Below, piece by piece: positions 17,482-28,102 of a stretch of DNA of 64,000 bases. How positions within the stretch are numbered: the first letter of the stretch is position 1; each line of letters starts with the position of its first letter. The stretch lies in NCBI GenBank assembly GCA_036488815.1, contig DASXGX010000160.1, forward strand, positions 14,807 through 78,806, read 5' to 3'. The position numbers and the translations under genes were made by a program. This DNA is from Roseiarcus sp036488815. GTDB lineage: Bacteria; Pseudomonadota; Alphaproteobacteria; Rhizobiales; Beijerinckiaceae. The notes beneath the pieces were generated by a model. It did not search any database. It was given only the letters and a program-made list of their open reading frames with translations, and was not told where the DNA came from.

Positions 17482-18456
17482 ATGTTAAACAAGCATCATG
17501 CGTTTCGGAGTGCGATTTGCGCAATAGCGCTGAGCAGCGTAGCGACGTTGGCGGGGGCGTTCGCGCCTGCGTTCGCGGCGCAGCAAAAGGAAATCGCCGT
17601 CATGCTGCCGGCAGCCGGCGACCCTTACTTCAAACTTAAGGCCTCCGGCTACATCGAGGCAGGCAAGAAATTCGGCTACGACGTGAAGATCTACGACGCC
17701 GGCGGCTATGGCAATCTTCAGAACCAAGTCACGCAGATCGAAGACGTGATCCAAAGGCATGTCTCGGCGATCGTTCTCGTTCCCGCGAGTTCGGACGGCA
17801 CTGTCCCCGTGGTTGAAAAAGCGATTGCGAGCGGCATTCCTGTCATCAACGACGGCATTGCGACGCGTAGCGACAAGGTTACGGGTTTCGTTGGCGAACC
17901 CTCGTACGTGATGACGGAATTGCTGGCGAGCTATGCCGCCGATCATCTCGGAGGGAAGGGCGAGGTCGCGATGCTGTCGGGGCCGAGCGGCCTCGATCTG
18001 ACGAAGCTTCGCGTCAACGGATTTAAGGACTACCTCTCCAAATATCCGGGCATGAAGATCGTGGCGGAGAAGTTCACCTCGACCGCGTCGTCGGAGGCGC
18101 TGTCGACAATGCAGGATTTCTTGCAGGCCCACCCTGACATCAAAGCTGTCTACGCGTTTAACGGCCCGATCGCGATCGGCGCCGTGCAAGCGCTCCGCGC
18201 AGCCGGCAAGAAGCCCGGCGACGTCATGGTGCTCACGACCGATATGGAGCCGGAGACTCAGCGCCTGATCAATGACGGATGGATTCAGGCGACGATCGTC
18301 AGCCAGCCCGTCACCATGGCGGAGCTTGCGGTCCAGCGCGCGATCGAAGCGGCGGAAGGCAAGAAGATCCCGAAGGAGACGCTCACGCAGGCCAGTCTCA
18401 TCAGCAAGCAAACAGTGAACGACACGGATCTTTCCGGCCAAACCGCGCCAAAATAA
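17482..18456 (+). CDS. Periplasmic sugar-type binding protein of the ABC importer
   Basis: 324 residues. A Sec signal peptide ends near AFAPAFAAQ, and the rest is a type-I periplasmic binding fold (Peripla_BP_4): KEIAVMLPAAGDPYFKLKAS, then IVLVPASSDGTVPVVEKAI, and the VYAFNGPIAIGAVQALRAAG hinge region. The chosen ATG at 17482 has a GAGGGA site. An in-frame ATG 24 bp earlier is possible but would lengthen the signal n-region. It determines the specificity of the system. The ligand cannot be read from the sequence, and the closest family roles are sugars, polyols or cyclic amides. Confidence 0.92.
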   Translation: MLNKHHAFRSAICAIALSSVATLAGAFAPAFAAQQKEIAVMLPAAGDPYFKLKASGYIEAGKKFGYDVKIYDAGGYGNLQNQVTQIEDVIQRHVSAIVLVPASSDGTVPVVEKAIASGIPVINDGIATRSDKVTGFVGEPSYVMTELLASYAADHLGGKGEVAMLSGPSGLDLTKLRVNGFKDYLSKYPGMKIVAEKFTSTASSEALSTMQDFLQAHPDIKAVYAFNGPIAIGAVQALRAAGKKPGDVMVLTTDMEPETQRLINDGWIQATIVSQPVTMAELAVQRAIEAAEGKKIPKETLTQASLISKQTVNDTDLSGQTAPK

Positions 18457-18469
18457 ATATTCTTCATTT

Positions 18470-18497
18470 CGGACGGCGATTGGACAGTCGCCGTCCG
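18470..18497 (+). terminator. Stem-loop after the ABC importer genes
   Basis: Perfect 10-bp arms CGGACGGCGA and TCGCCGTCCG enclose an 8-nt loop. The following bases contain only a short T stretch (AGTTTG), so it may be a weak terminator or an mRNA-stabilising hairpin that keeps binding-protein transcript high relative to the next gene. Confidence 0.65.
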
Positions 18498-18533
18498 AGT
18501 TTGATCCCTGCGAACAAGTAGCGGATACGAAAT

Positions 18534-19730
18534 ATGACTCAGACTTCAGCGATACGCCGCTTCGACGGCGGCGCGATTCCTCGTTCGATCGTCAGCGGAC
18601 CAGGGTCTCGCTCGCAGCTCGTAAGCGAGTTGAACACACTGGGAGCGAAGCGAATCTTGATCGTCGCGAGCCCCACTCTCAAAGCGACGACCTCTTTCGT
18701 AGACGAAGCGAGCGAAGCCTTGCGGGACCGCTTCAGCTTCGTGTTCGCTGATGTGAAGCCAAACACGCCATTGCGGAGCGTCGGCGAAGCCGTGGCTGCG
18801 CTCCAATCATACAATTTCGATGCGATCGTTTCTATCGGCGGCGGTTCCACCCACGACATGGCGAAGGCCCTGGCGGTCGGTCTGCCGAGCGGCCGAAGCA
18901 TTGCCGACTTCGTAAGCCGATTTGAACCTCCCGCTACCTTCCACTCCGCAAACGTGGAAGTCGAACCCCTCCCGGTGATCACGACGCCCAGCACGTTCTC
19001 GGCCGCCGACGTGGTCGGCGGCGGCGCCGTGACGGATACGGATCGAGGACAGAAGCTCATTTTCGTCCATTCGAAACTGACGCCCTCGGCGGTCATTCTC
19101 GACGCCGAGATCGCGGCGACCACGCCGACTCGCGTGCTGGCGGCGAGCGGCATGAACGCAGTCCATCATTGCCTCGAGGCCTTTTATTCAAAAGGCGCCC
19201 AGTTCGTCACCGATGCGTTCGCGCTTGCCGCGCTGCGGCAGCTCCTTTCCGCGCTTCCCGAAATCGTCGGCGATAGCGCCGGGAAGAACCTGGGCGCGTT
19301 GCAGACTGCGCTTAACGCGACGGCGATGTCGGGGCTGACATACGGAAATTCGTGGTTGGGAATCGGACATTCGGTTTGCCACAGTCTCGGCGGCCGCTAT
19401 GGCTTGTCGCATGGCGCGGCGAACGCCGTGATGGTCAGGCATTCGCTGCGTTTCAACCTCGAGGCCGCAAAGACGCGCATCGCGGAAGCCGCAAGAGCGG
19501 TTGGCGTCTCGAGCGCGGCTGACGACTCCAAGGCCGCTCAGGGGCTTGTCGACGCGATTGACGAACTCGCCCGCGTCCTTGGAACGCCAACGCAGCTCAG
19601 CGCGATCGGATTGCCCGACGGCCAATTCGAGCAGATCGCGGAAGACGTGATGGGCGATCCGCAAACCTATTGGAACCCGCGACAGGCGAGCGCTCGCGAA
19701 GTCGCTGATTGGCTCCGGTCGGCTTGGTAG
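18534..19730 (+). CDS. Iron-type alcohol dehydrogenase, maleylacetate-reductase-like
   Basis: 398 residues, group III dehydrogenase fold. The NAD-binding motif GGGSTHDMAKAL is present. Metal-site positions are N208 (GMNAVHH), H212, H279 and H293 (GLSHG). In iron alcohol dehydrogenases the first is Asp; Asn there is typical, to my knowledge, of maleylacetate reductases, so a metal-independent reductase is possible. It sits between the importer and the histidinol-dehydrogenase-like gene, following the importer hairpin by 36 bp. Role inferred: NAD(P)H-linked reduction or oxidation of a ketone/alcohol intermediate of the same pathway. Confidence 0.85.
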   Translation: MTQTSAIRRFDGGAIPRSIVSGPGSRSQLVSELNTLGAKRILIVASPTLKATTSFVDEASEALRDRFSFVFADVKPNTPLRSVGEAVAALQSYNFDAIVSIGGGSTHDMAKALAVGLPSGRSIADFVSRFEPPATFHSANVEVEPLPVITTPSTFSAADVVGGGAVTDTDRGQKLIFVHSKLTPSAVILDAEIAATTPTRVLAASGMNAVHHCLEAFYSKGAQFVTDAFALAALRQLLSALPEIVGDSAGKNLGALQTALNATAMSGLTYGNSWLGIGHSVCHSLGGRYGLSHGAANAVMVRHSLRFNLEAAKTRIAEAARAVGVSSAADDSKAAQGLVDAIDELARVLGTPTQLSAIGLPDGQFEQIAEDVMGDPQTYWNPRQASAREVADWLRSAW

Positions 19731-19965
19731 AGGGGCTTGAGTGTGGGCGCCTAAGAGCCGTCTTCAATGGATCGTTATTGCGAATTGCGTGAGTTCCGAA
19801 GCTCTTGCATCTCCGGCGCAACTGGATTGCTCCGCTCGCACCGACGAGGACGGTTCAGACCAAGCGCTCTTGAGCGCATTTGTTGTGGCTGGGCCCATAC
19901 GGCATAGCGATTGTCGCAGTTCCCTGTGAAGCGACCCTCGCTCGCTTTTGAAGAGAGGACCGAAC

Positions 19966-21306
19966 ATGGCGCAATGGCTAAAGCGTGGAGCGGACGTCGA
20001 CGAGAACGCCGCGAACGAGCTTCGTGTGCGCGCGGCGGTCGAAACGATGCTTGCGGATATCGCGGAGCGCGGCGACGAAGCTGTTCGTGAGCTTTCCGTG
20101 AAGTTCGACAATTGGGATCGGGCCGACTACCGGCTCACAAACGCCGAAATCCTGGAATGCCTCGATCAGCTCTCTCATCAGGATCTCGAAGACATCAAGT
20201 TTGCGCAGGCACAGGTCCGCAATTTCGCCGAGCTCCAGCGCGCCTCGATAACCGACATCGAGGTTGAAACGCTGCCCGGCGTGGTTCTGGGCCACAAGAA
20301 CATCCCCGTGCAGAGCGTCGGCTGTTACGTGCCCGGCGGCGAATATCCGCTGCTCGCGTCCGCGCACATGACCATCATTACGGCGAAGGTGGCCGGCGTA
20401 TCGCGCATCGTGGCCTGCGCGCCGCCCTTCCGAGGCAGTCCCGCGCCCGCGATCGTCGCGGCCCAGCATTTGGCCGGCGCCGACGTCATCTACTGCCTCG
20501 GCGGAGTCCAGGCGGTCGGCGCAATGGCGCTGGGAGCGGCCGGATGCGAACCGGTCGATATGCTGGTCGGTCCCGGCAACGCCTATGTCGCAGAGGCCAA
20601 ACGGCAGCTCTTTGGGCGCGTGGGAATAGATTTGTTCGCCGGACCGACGGAGACCCTCGTCATAGCCGACGACGCCGCGGACCCGGAAGTCTGCGCGACA
20701 GATCTGCTTGGTCAGGCGGAACATGGACCAACCTCTCCGGCGATCCTCCTGACGACATCCGAACGTCTCGCACGCGCGACCATGCGAGAAATCGACAGGC
20801 TTCTTCAGATTCTTCCGACGGCGAAGATCGCCAGCATGGCTTGGGAGAAATGTGGCGAGGTGATTGTGTGCGATTCGGACGACGAGATGGTGCTCGAAGC
20901 CGATCGGCTCGCCTCCGAGCACGTTCAGGTGATGACGCGCGATCCCGACTATTTCCTGCGCAAGCTCACCAACTACGGCGCGCTGTTTCTTGGACCGCGA
21001 ACCAACGTGGCCTATGGCGATAAGGTGATCGGCACGAATCACACTCTTCCGACAAAACGAGCGGCCCGCTACACCGGCGGTCTTTGGGTGGGGAAGTTTC
21101 TCAAGACCGTCACCTATCAACGCATTCTGACGGACGAAGCGTCCGTGCGGATTGGCGAGGTGTGCTCGCGCTTGTGCATGCTTGAGGGCTTTGCAGGGCA
21201 CGCGGAGCAGGCGAACGTGCGAATTCGCCGTTATGGCGGACGCAACGTTCCTTACGCGACCGCCGCGTCGCGAAAGCCCATCGACGGGGTCGACGCTCCG
21301 GAATGA
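19966..21306 (+). CDS. Histidinol-dehydrogenase-family enzyme, probably catabolic (HpsN-like)
   Basis: 446 residues of the HisD fold. Zn ligands Q250, H253, D352 and H412 and the general base pair E318-H319 are all conserved, so a two-step alcohol-to-acid oxidation with NAD+ is plausible. The C-terminal stretch RYTGGLWVGKFLKT differs from biosynthetic HisD and matches, as I recall it, the subgroup that includes sulfopropanediol 3-dehydrogenase HpsN. No other his genes are near, and the neighbours are catabolic. The ATG has an AGAGAGGA site. Alternative: oxidation of a sugar alcohol or amino alcohol rather than a sulfonate, since no desulfonating lyase is in the window. Confidence 0.85.
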   Translation: MAQWLKRGADVDENAANELRVRAAVETMLADIAERGDEAVRELSVKFDNWDRADYRLTNAEILECLDQLSHQDLEDIKFAQAQVRNFAELQRASITDIEVETLPGVVLGHKNIPVQSVGCYVPGGEYPLLASAHMTIITAKVAGVSRIVACAPPFRGSPAPAIVAAQHLAGADVIYCLGGVQAVGAMALGAAGCEPVDMLVGPGNAYVAEAKRQLFGRVGIDLFAGPTETLVIADDAADPEVCATDLLGQAEHGPTSPAILLTTSERLARATMREIDRLLQILPTAKIASMAWEKCGEVIVCDSDDEMVLEADRLASEHVQVMTRDPDYFLRKLTNYGALFLGPRTNVAYGDKVIGTNHTLPTKRAARYTGGLWVGKFLKTVTYQRILTDEASVRIGEVCSRLCMLEGFAGHAEQANVRIRRYGGRNVPYATAASRKPIDGVDAPE

Positions 21307-21397
21307 CCCTCGACCTCGACGAAGCTGATCGAAACGGGCAAGGCCGATAGGCTCATGGATTGTCGGCGGGCTGCGGCGGGAAGCGAAAGTTGGGTTG

Positions 21398-22891
21398 ATG
21401 GGCAGGAAGCGGATCGCGGTTGGCGGGCTCCTTTTTGAGGGAAACACGCTTTCGAGAGTTCGGACCGAGCTGGTCGATTTTCAAAATAAATATCTGGTCG
21501 TCGGCGACGCCATGATCGGCGCCCTGGCGAACACGAACGTGGAGATTGCCGGAGCGATATCCGCGATCAGCGCGGCGGGGTGGTCCGTCGCGCCATTGAT
21601 TGCGACGCATGGCGGGGCCGGGGGCCGCGTGACCGCCGAGTGCTACACGGAACTGAAGGCATTGCTTTTAGACGGGTTGCGATCCGCAGGCGCGATCGAT
21701 GGCGTTTATCTCGCCCTGCACGGCGCCATGATCTGTGAAGGGGAGGACGACGCGGAAGGAGACATCCTGAGAGACGTCCGCGCGATCATTGGCGACGTTC
21801 CCCTGAGCATAAGCTGCGATCTGCACGCCTATATCACGCCGCGGATGGTCGACGCGTGCTCGATAATCGTCGGCTATCAGCACTACCCGCACGACGACAC
21901 ATTTGAGACTGGGGCGCGCGCTGCAGGACTCCTCGTCCGTGCCGTCAAAGGCGAGATCAAGCCGACGATGAGCATGCGAAAGGTCGCGATGCTGTCGGCG
22001 CCGTTCTCGCATGGAACCCGCGAGCCCGGCCCGATGCGACAGCTTTATCGTTGGCGCTGCGGGGTCGAGTCGTCTGGGCGCGCTTTGGCGCTGAGCTATT
22101 TTCCTGTTCAGCCTTGGCTTGATTTCGAAGACACCGGATTTGCGGCCGTCGCCGTGACGGATGACCAACTCGACGCGGCGGCGGACCTGGCGCTCGAGTT
22201 GGCCGAATTGGCGTGGGCGAAGCGACACGAATTTGAGGCGGCTGGCGTGGAGGCGAAAGCGGCTCTGGAGGAGGGGCTGGCCACCGAGGGACAGCCGATT
22301 ATCCTTAGCGACGCCTCCGATTGCGTTGGCGCCGGCGCGGCCGGCGATAGTGCAAGAATGCTGCAGTCATACTTGCAGAGTGGAATCGACGCGCCGCTAC
22401 TCGTTCACGTCGTCGACCCTGAGATCGCAGGATTGGCATGGTCGGCGGGAGTCGGCGCGGCGATATCAGGATATCTGGGCAACAAGATCGATCCTTCGTA
22501 CGGGGCGCCGCTGCCGATAGACGGGATGGTTACGCATCTGTTCGAGGGCGACTTTACCTACGCCGGCGGGCTCATGGGCGGCGTTCGCGCGAGCATGGGC
22601 AAGAGCGCAGTGATAGCGGTAAAGAGCGCCGTCGTCGTGGTGAGCAGCTACTCGGCGTACGAGTACGCCGACGAGCACTTCCGGGCGGCCGGCCAGGACG
22701 TTCGAAATTTCAAGTTTGTGATCGTCAAGAATCCGATGAACTTCAAGCAGGCGTACGCCTCGGCGCCCAAGCGTGTATTGGTCAATTTGCCGGGCCCCTC
22801 TACATCCCAGCTGCGGAACGTCGACTGGCGACGCGTGCAACGGCCTTGTTTTCCCTTGGACGACCAAGACGCTCCGATCTTTAGACGATGA
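21398..22891 (+). CDS. M81-family (MlrC/microcystinase C-like) metallopeptidase homologue
   Basis: 497 residues covering the DUF1485 domain and the MlrC C-terminal domain. Markers are ALHGAMICEGEDDAEGD, the metal-site region ISCDLHAYI, and HYPHDDTFETGARAA, with ILSDASDCVGAGAAGDS in the C-terminal half. MlrC cleaves linearised microcystin, but the family is broad and most members lie in catabolic operons for small amides with an ABC importer, as here. The start ATG has no good ribosome binding site; the TTG immediately before it is an alternative. It is the last gene of the accessory catabolic region. Confidence 0.87.
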   Translation: MGRKRIAVGGLLFEGNTLSRVRTELVDFQNKYLVVGDAMIGALANTNVEIAGAISAISAAGWSVAPLIATHGGAGGRVTAECYTELKALLLDGLRSAGAIDGVYLALHGAMICEGEDDAEGDILRDVRAIIGDVPLSISCDLHAYITPRMVDACSIIVGYQHYPHDDTFETGARAAGLLVRAVKGEIKPTMSMRKVAMLSAPFSHGTREPGPMRQLYRWRCGVESSGRALALSYFPVQPWLDFEDTGFAAVAVTDDQLDAAADLALELAELAWAKRHEFEAAGVEAKAALEEGLATEGQPIILSDASDCVGAGAAGDSARMLQSYLQSGIDAPLLVHVVDPEIAGLAWSAGVGAAISGYLGNKIDPSYGAPLPIDGMVTHLFEGDFTYAGGLMGGVRASMGKSAVIAVKSAVVVVSSYSAYEYADEHFRAAGQDVRNFKFVIVKNPMNFKQAYASAPKRVLVNLPGPSTSQLRNVDWRRVQRPCFPLDDQDAPIFRR

Positions 22892-23029
22892 AAGGTTTCA
22901 TGCCGGCTCGATGCCGAAGCTCCCGACGATGCAACGGTCGCCAGGGTAGTCGAACTCAATCCCGATGATCGAAAGCATTAGCGGCGCTGCTCGGGGTGCA
23001 CCTTCGGCTGTGCGCGCCAACGCCCAATC

Positions 23030-24319
<1,290 letters not shown>

Positions 24320-24360
24320 CAACCGACGTCCTGCGATGCCGAAAGTCCTCTTGACTGCGG

Positions 24361-24391
24361 CCTCGTGCTTGCGCGTTCGCGCAGCGCGAGG
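24361..24391. terminator. Candidate bidirectional terminator hairpin
   Basis: A 31-base imperfect hairpin runs from CCTCGTGC to GCGCGAGG with 13 pairs, one bulged T, one G-T pair and a 4-base loop GTTC. It lies in the 82-bp space between two convergent genes, where a shared terminator is expected. Neither side has a long T run. Confidence 0.5.
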
Positions 24392-24401
24392 CAGGAGTTG
24401 C

Positions 24402-25298
24402 TCATAGCGCACCCTCGCGCGCGATCCGACCGCTGCCGCGGCGCTGGTCGAGCGCGACGATGGCGGCGCCGCTGCCGACGATCAAGGCGATCCCTGCGAG
24501 GGCCAGGGCGCCAGGCAATGCGCGCCACACGACGAGGCCCGACAGCATCGCCCACAGCGCGAAGCTATAGTAAAAGGGCGCGACGGCCGCAGTCCGGCCA
24601 ATCCGATAGGCGTGCAGGATGCCGACGTGGCCGAGCGTTACGAAGATGCCGGCGAAGCTGAGGAACGCGAGGTGACGGGTGGTCGGCGCCGCGCGGGTCT
24701 CCAGGACAAGCGACAAACCCGCCGCCACTAACATCACCATGACGTTCGTCGCAAAGGTTATGACCATTACGGGAATGCGAGCCGGCACGCCGCGCCCGAA
24801 AAGATCGCGCGCCGCCGCAAAGAGCGCGGTCCCGAAGGCGAACAGGGCCGCGGTCGAAACGCCCGCGGGTCCGGGCTCGGCGACCATCACGGCGCCGGTA
24901 AAGCCCGCCAGCACGAGGACGAGGCGGCCCGGGCCGATCCGCTCGCGAAAGAGGAAAGCCGCTCCAAGGATCACGAGCAACGGCGCCATCTGTTGAATGG
25001 CGATAGCGTCGGCAATCGGCATGCGAGCGAGGGCCACGATGTAGCAGAGCGTCGCGAGCGTCTCGGCGCCCGCGCGAAGCAACGCGCGGCGGTCGCGCAC
25101 GCCGGAGACGGCGCGCCAATCCCCGGTCAGGACGAGCAGCACGGCACAGGCGAGCGAGGCTGCGACGCCGCGCAGGAAGAGCACCTCGAAGGGCGGCAAG
25201 TCTTCGGCGACCACCTTCATGAAGCTGTCGCCGACCGCGAACGACGCGGTCCCGGCAAGCATAGCGGCAACGCCGCCCAGGTCGGAGGTTTTACTCAT
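24402..25298 (-). CDS. EamA/DMT-family inner-membrane transporter
   Basis: About 298 residues with ten hydrophobic segments in two EamA repeats. The first begins GTASFAVGDSFMKVV and has the FLRGVAA loop. RMPIADAIAIQQMAPLLVIL is the conserved central helix region, and ARHLAFLSFAGI-like sequence leads into the second repeat. DMT proteins export amino acids or metabolites, or take up small solutes. I chose the ATG that places the first membrane segment at the N-terminus; an upstream TTG would add 23 residues. It lies 104 bp downstream of nasA on the same strand and might be read through from the nitrate operon. Confidence 0.85.
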   Translation of the reverse strand: MSKTSDLGGVAAMLAGTASFAVGDSFMKVVAEDLPPFEVLFLRGVAASLACAVLLVLTGDWRAVSGVRDRRALLRAGAETLATLCYIVALARMPIADAIAIQQMAPLLVILGAAFLFRERIGPGRLVLVLAGFTGAVMVAEPGPAGVSTAALFAFGTALFAAARDLFGRGVPARIPVMVITFATNVMVMLVAAGLSLVLETRAAPTTRHLAFLSFAGIFVTLGHVGILHAYRIGRTAAVAPFYYSFALWAMLSGLVVWRALPGALALAGIALIVGSGAAIVALDQRRGSGRIAREGAL

Positions 25299-25402
25299 AG
25301 GGGCGGCAAGGCGAATCGGCGGCGAGAGTTGCGGCGGAAGCTTGGTCGCTTTTGCGCTATCCGGCAATAGTCGGCGCCGTCAACGCGCGCCGACGATTCG
25401 TC

Positions 25403-28102
25403 TCAGTCTCCCTGTGCGAAGGCCGGCGGGCGAGCGGTGCGTGCGGATGCGCAGCCCGCAAGAAGAAGTTGGCTGATCTCCGCGCGGCACGAGCCGCAAT
25501 TCGCGCCAGCGCGGGTCGCCCCGCCGACCGCGTCGACGCTCGCGGCGCCTTTGGCGATCGACGCTTCGATCGCGTCGCGGCGCACGCCAAAGCAGGCGCA
25601 GACCAGCGGGCTCGCGGCGGCGACGTTTGCGCCAGGTCCGGCGAGAAGGAAGAGGCGCGCCGCGGGTTCGATCCGCTCGCGGCCGAGTAGAGCGATCGCC
25701 CAGTCGAGCGCGGCGCGGTCGAGCGACGGACCGACGTGGAGAAACGCCTCGAGCCGGTCGGCGGCGAACGAGACGTATTGCGTCAGGCCCATGTGCTCGT
25801 CCCGCCGCATCGCCGGCGTCGCGTCGAGGCGCAGCCAGTTGGACAGAAACGCCTGCAGCGCCTCGGGAGCTTCGCCCGCGGCGAAGGTGATTGCTTCGCC
25901 GCCGGGAACGCTGAAGCGCGCATGCGACAGCCAATCGGGCAAGCGGGCGCGCCGCCGCGAAACCAAGAAGCCTTCGCTCGCGAAGGGGCTCGCCGTGATC
26001 GACGCGGGCGTCGCCTTCAGATCGGGCTGGCCGGACACGGGATCGACGGCGCCATGCGCCAGCGCGCCGACTCGGGCGCGCCCGGCCGTCGCGTCGGTCC
26101 AGTGCATCGGGGCGAATAAGGCGCCGGCCCGCTGGCTCTCGGTGACGACGACGCGCAGTTGCGCCCGTCCGTGCGGCGTCGAAACGAGCGCCAGGTCGCC
26201 ATCCCTGAGCCCCAGGCGCGCCGCGTCGTCAGGATGCGCTTCGACGAAAGGCGACTCGCGGTGGCGGGCCAGTCGCGGGCTGAGGCCGGTGCGCGTCATC
26301 GTATGCCAGTGATCGCGTACCCGCCCGGTGTTGAGCAGCAGGGGAAAGTCGGCGGAGGTTTCCGCGGCGAGGCGAGGCGCCTCGGTCGCAACGAAGCGCG
26401 CTCGCCCGTCGTGGTGGAGGAAGCCGCCGTCCGCGAAGAGACGCGCGCGGCCGGTGGCGGCTCCGTTCGGCAGCGGCCATTGCGCCGGCTCCAACGCGTC
26501 ATAAGCCGCATCCGAGAGATCGGCGAACGCGCCAATGTCGAAAATACGCGCGCCGTCGTTCTCGAAGGCCGACAGCGCCGCGTGCTCGCGGAAGATGTCG
26601 GCCGGCTTCTGATAGGCGAAGGCCTCGCCGTGGCCGAGGCGTCGTGCGACCTCGACAATCTGCCGCCAGTCGGCAAGCGCCTCGCCCGGCGGCGCGCGGA
26701 ACGGCCGCTGGCGCGAGATGCGGCGTTCGGAATTCGTCACCGTGCCGTCCTTCTCGCCCCAGGCCGCCGACGGCAGCACGACCGTCGCCGCGTCGAGAAG
26801 ACCGTCGACATGCGCGCTGACTTCGGAGACCGCAAGAAAATCGAGCTTGCGCAACGCGGCGCGCACCGCGTCGGCGCGCGGCAGGCTGACCGCCGGGTTG
26901 GTGCACATCACCCACAGCGCCTTGACCTCGCCGCGCTCGATGGCCTCGAAGAGATCGACCGCCTTGCGCCCTGCGCGCGTCGCCATGGCGGGCGCGCGCC
27001 AGAAGCGGCGGACGCGATCGAGGTCCCCGGGCGCGAAGTCCATATGCGCCGCGAGCTGATTGGCGAGGCCGCCGACCTCGCGGCCGCCCATCGCATTGGG
27101 CTGGCCCGTCAGCGAGAACGGTCCGGCGCCCGGCTTGCCGATGCGGCCCGTCGCGAGATGGACGTTGAGAATGGCGTTGACCTTGTCGGTCCCTTGCGCC
27201 GACTGGTTGACGCCTTGGCTGAAGCAAGTGACGACGCGCTCCGTCCCGATCCAGAGCGCGACAAAAGCCGCAAGATCGCGCTCGGCGAGGCCGCAGCGGG
27301 CGGCGGCAGTCACGCGGTCGGGCGCGATCTCGCGCGCCCTCGCCAGCGCGGGATTGAAATCCCTCGTGTGTGCGCCGATGAAGGATTGGTCGAGCGCCTC
27401 GCTCTCGGCGATCTCGACCAGCAGCCGCGCGAAGAGAACCGAGTCCATCCCCGGCGCGACGGGGAGATGAAGGTCGGCCGCCTCCGCCGTCGCGGTGCGC
27501 CGCGGGTCGATGACGACGATGCGCGTCCCCCGCCGCGCCTTGGCGCGCTCCATGCGCTGAAACAGCACGGGATGGCACCACGCGGCGTTGGAGCCGACGA
27601 GCACGACGAGATCGGCCTCGTCGAGGTCCTCGTAGCAACCCGGCACGACGTCGGCGCCGAAGGCGCGCCGGTGACCCGCGACGGTCGAGGCCATGCAAAG
27701 CCGCGAATTGGTGTCGACGTTGGCCGAGCCGAGAAAGCCCTTCATCAGCTTGTTGGCGACGTAATAGTCCTCCGTCAACAATTGCCCCGAGAGATAGACG
27801 CCGATCGCGTCCGGCCCATGCTCGCGCAAGGCCTTGGCGAAGCCAGCGGCGACAGCGTCGAAGGCGCGCGGCCAGGTCGTGCGCACGCCATGGATCGTCG
27901 GGTGGAGCAGGCGCGCGCCGTCGGCGAGCGTTTCGCCGAGCGCCGCCCCCTTGACGCAGAGCCGGCCAGCGTTGGCGGGGTGCGACGGATCGCCGGCGAT
28001 CGCCGCGCCGCCCGCTCCGTCCGGCGTCGCGACGACGCCGCAACCGACGCCGCAATAGGCGCAGGTCGTGCGGACGCTTGGCGCCTGCGTATGCGCGTTC
28101 AT
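25403..28102 (-). CDS. nasA: Assimilatory nitrate reductase catalytic subunit
   Basis: 899-residue molybdopterin oxidoreductase reducing nitrate to nitrite in the cytoplasm; there is no Tat signal. The N-terminal [4Fe-4S] site begins TTCAYCGVGCGVV with the fourth cysteine in GRLCVKG. The Mo-bis-MGD domain and the C-terminal dinucleotide domain (LLLNTGRVRDHWHTMTRTG) follow. The last 70 residues form a BFD-like [2Fe-2S] domain, with CACFG and CGSC, found in NasA forms that take electrons from a separate reductase. The start shares one base with the upstream stop (TGATG). It is the last gene of the nitrate operon. Confidence 0.94.
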   Translation of the reverse strand: MNAHTQAPSVRTTCAYCGVGCGVVATPDGAGGAAIAGDPSHPANAGRLCVKGAALGETLADGARLLHPTIHGVRTTWPRAFDAVAAGFAKALREHGPDAIGVYLSGQLLTEDYYVANKLMKGFLGSANVDTNSRLCMASTVAGHRRAFGADVVPGCYEDLDEADLVVLVGSNAAWCHPVLFQRMERAKARRGTRIVVIDPRRTATAEAADLHLPVAPGMDSVLFARLLVEIAESEALDQSFIGAHTRDFNPALARAREIAPDRVTAAARCGLAERDLAAFVALWIGTERVVTCFSQGVNQSAQGTDKVNAILNVHLATGRIGKPGAGPFSLTGQPNAMGGREVGGLANQLAAHMDFAPGDLDRVRRFWRAPAMATRAGRKAVDLFEAIERGEVKALWVMCTNPAVSLPRADAVRAALRKLDFLAVSEVSAHVDGLLDAATVVLPSAAWGEKDGTVTNSERRISRQRPFRAPPGEALADWRQIVEVARRLGHGEAFAYQKPADIFREHAALSAFENDGARIFDIGAFADLSDAAYDALEPAQWPLPNGAATGRARLFADGGFLHHDGRARFVATEAPRLAAETSADFPLLLNTGRVRDHWHTMTRTGLSPRLARHRESPFVEAHPDDAARLGLRDGDLALVSTPHGRAQLRVVVTESQRAGALFAPMHWTDATAGRARVGALAHGAVDPVSGQPDLKATPASITASPFASEGFLVSRRRARLPDWLSHARFSVPGGEAITFAAGEAPEALQAFLSNWLRLDATPAMRRDEHMGLTQYVSFAADRLEAFLHVGPSLDRAALDWAIALLGRERIEPAARLFLLAGPGANVAAASPLVCACFGVRRDAIEASIAKGAASVDAVGGATRAGANCGSCRAEISQLLLAGCASARTARPPAFAQGD

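Noticed and set aside
19760..19850. Possible decayed palindromic repeat (TTATTGCGA ... CTGGATTGCTCCGCTCGCA)
   Set aside because: The right arm resembles the CGTCAxTGCGAG class, but the left arm is too degraded to pair convincingly, so it was not listed as a repeat.
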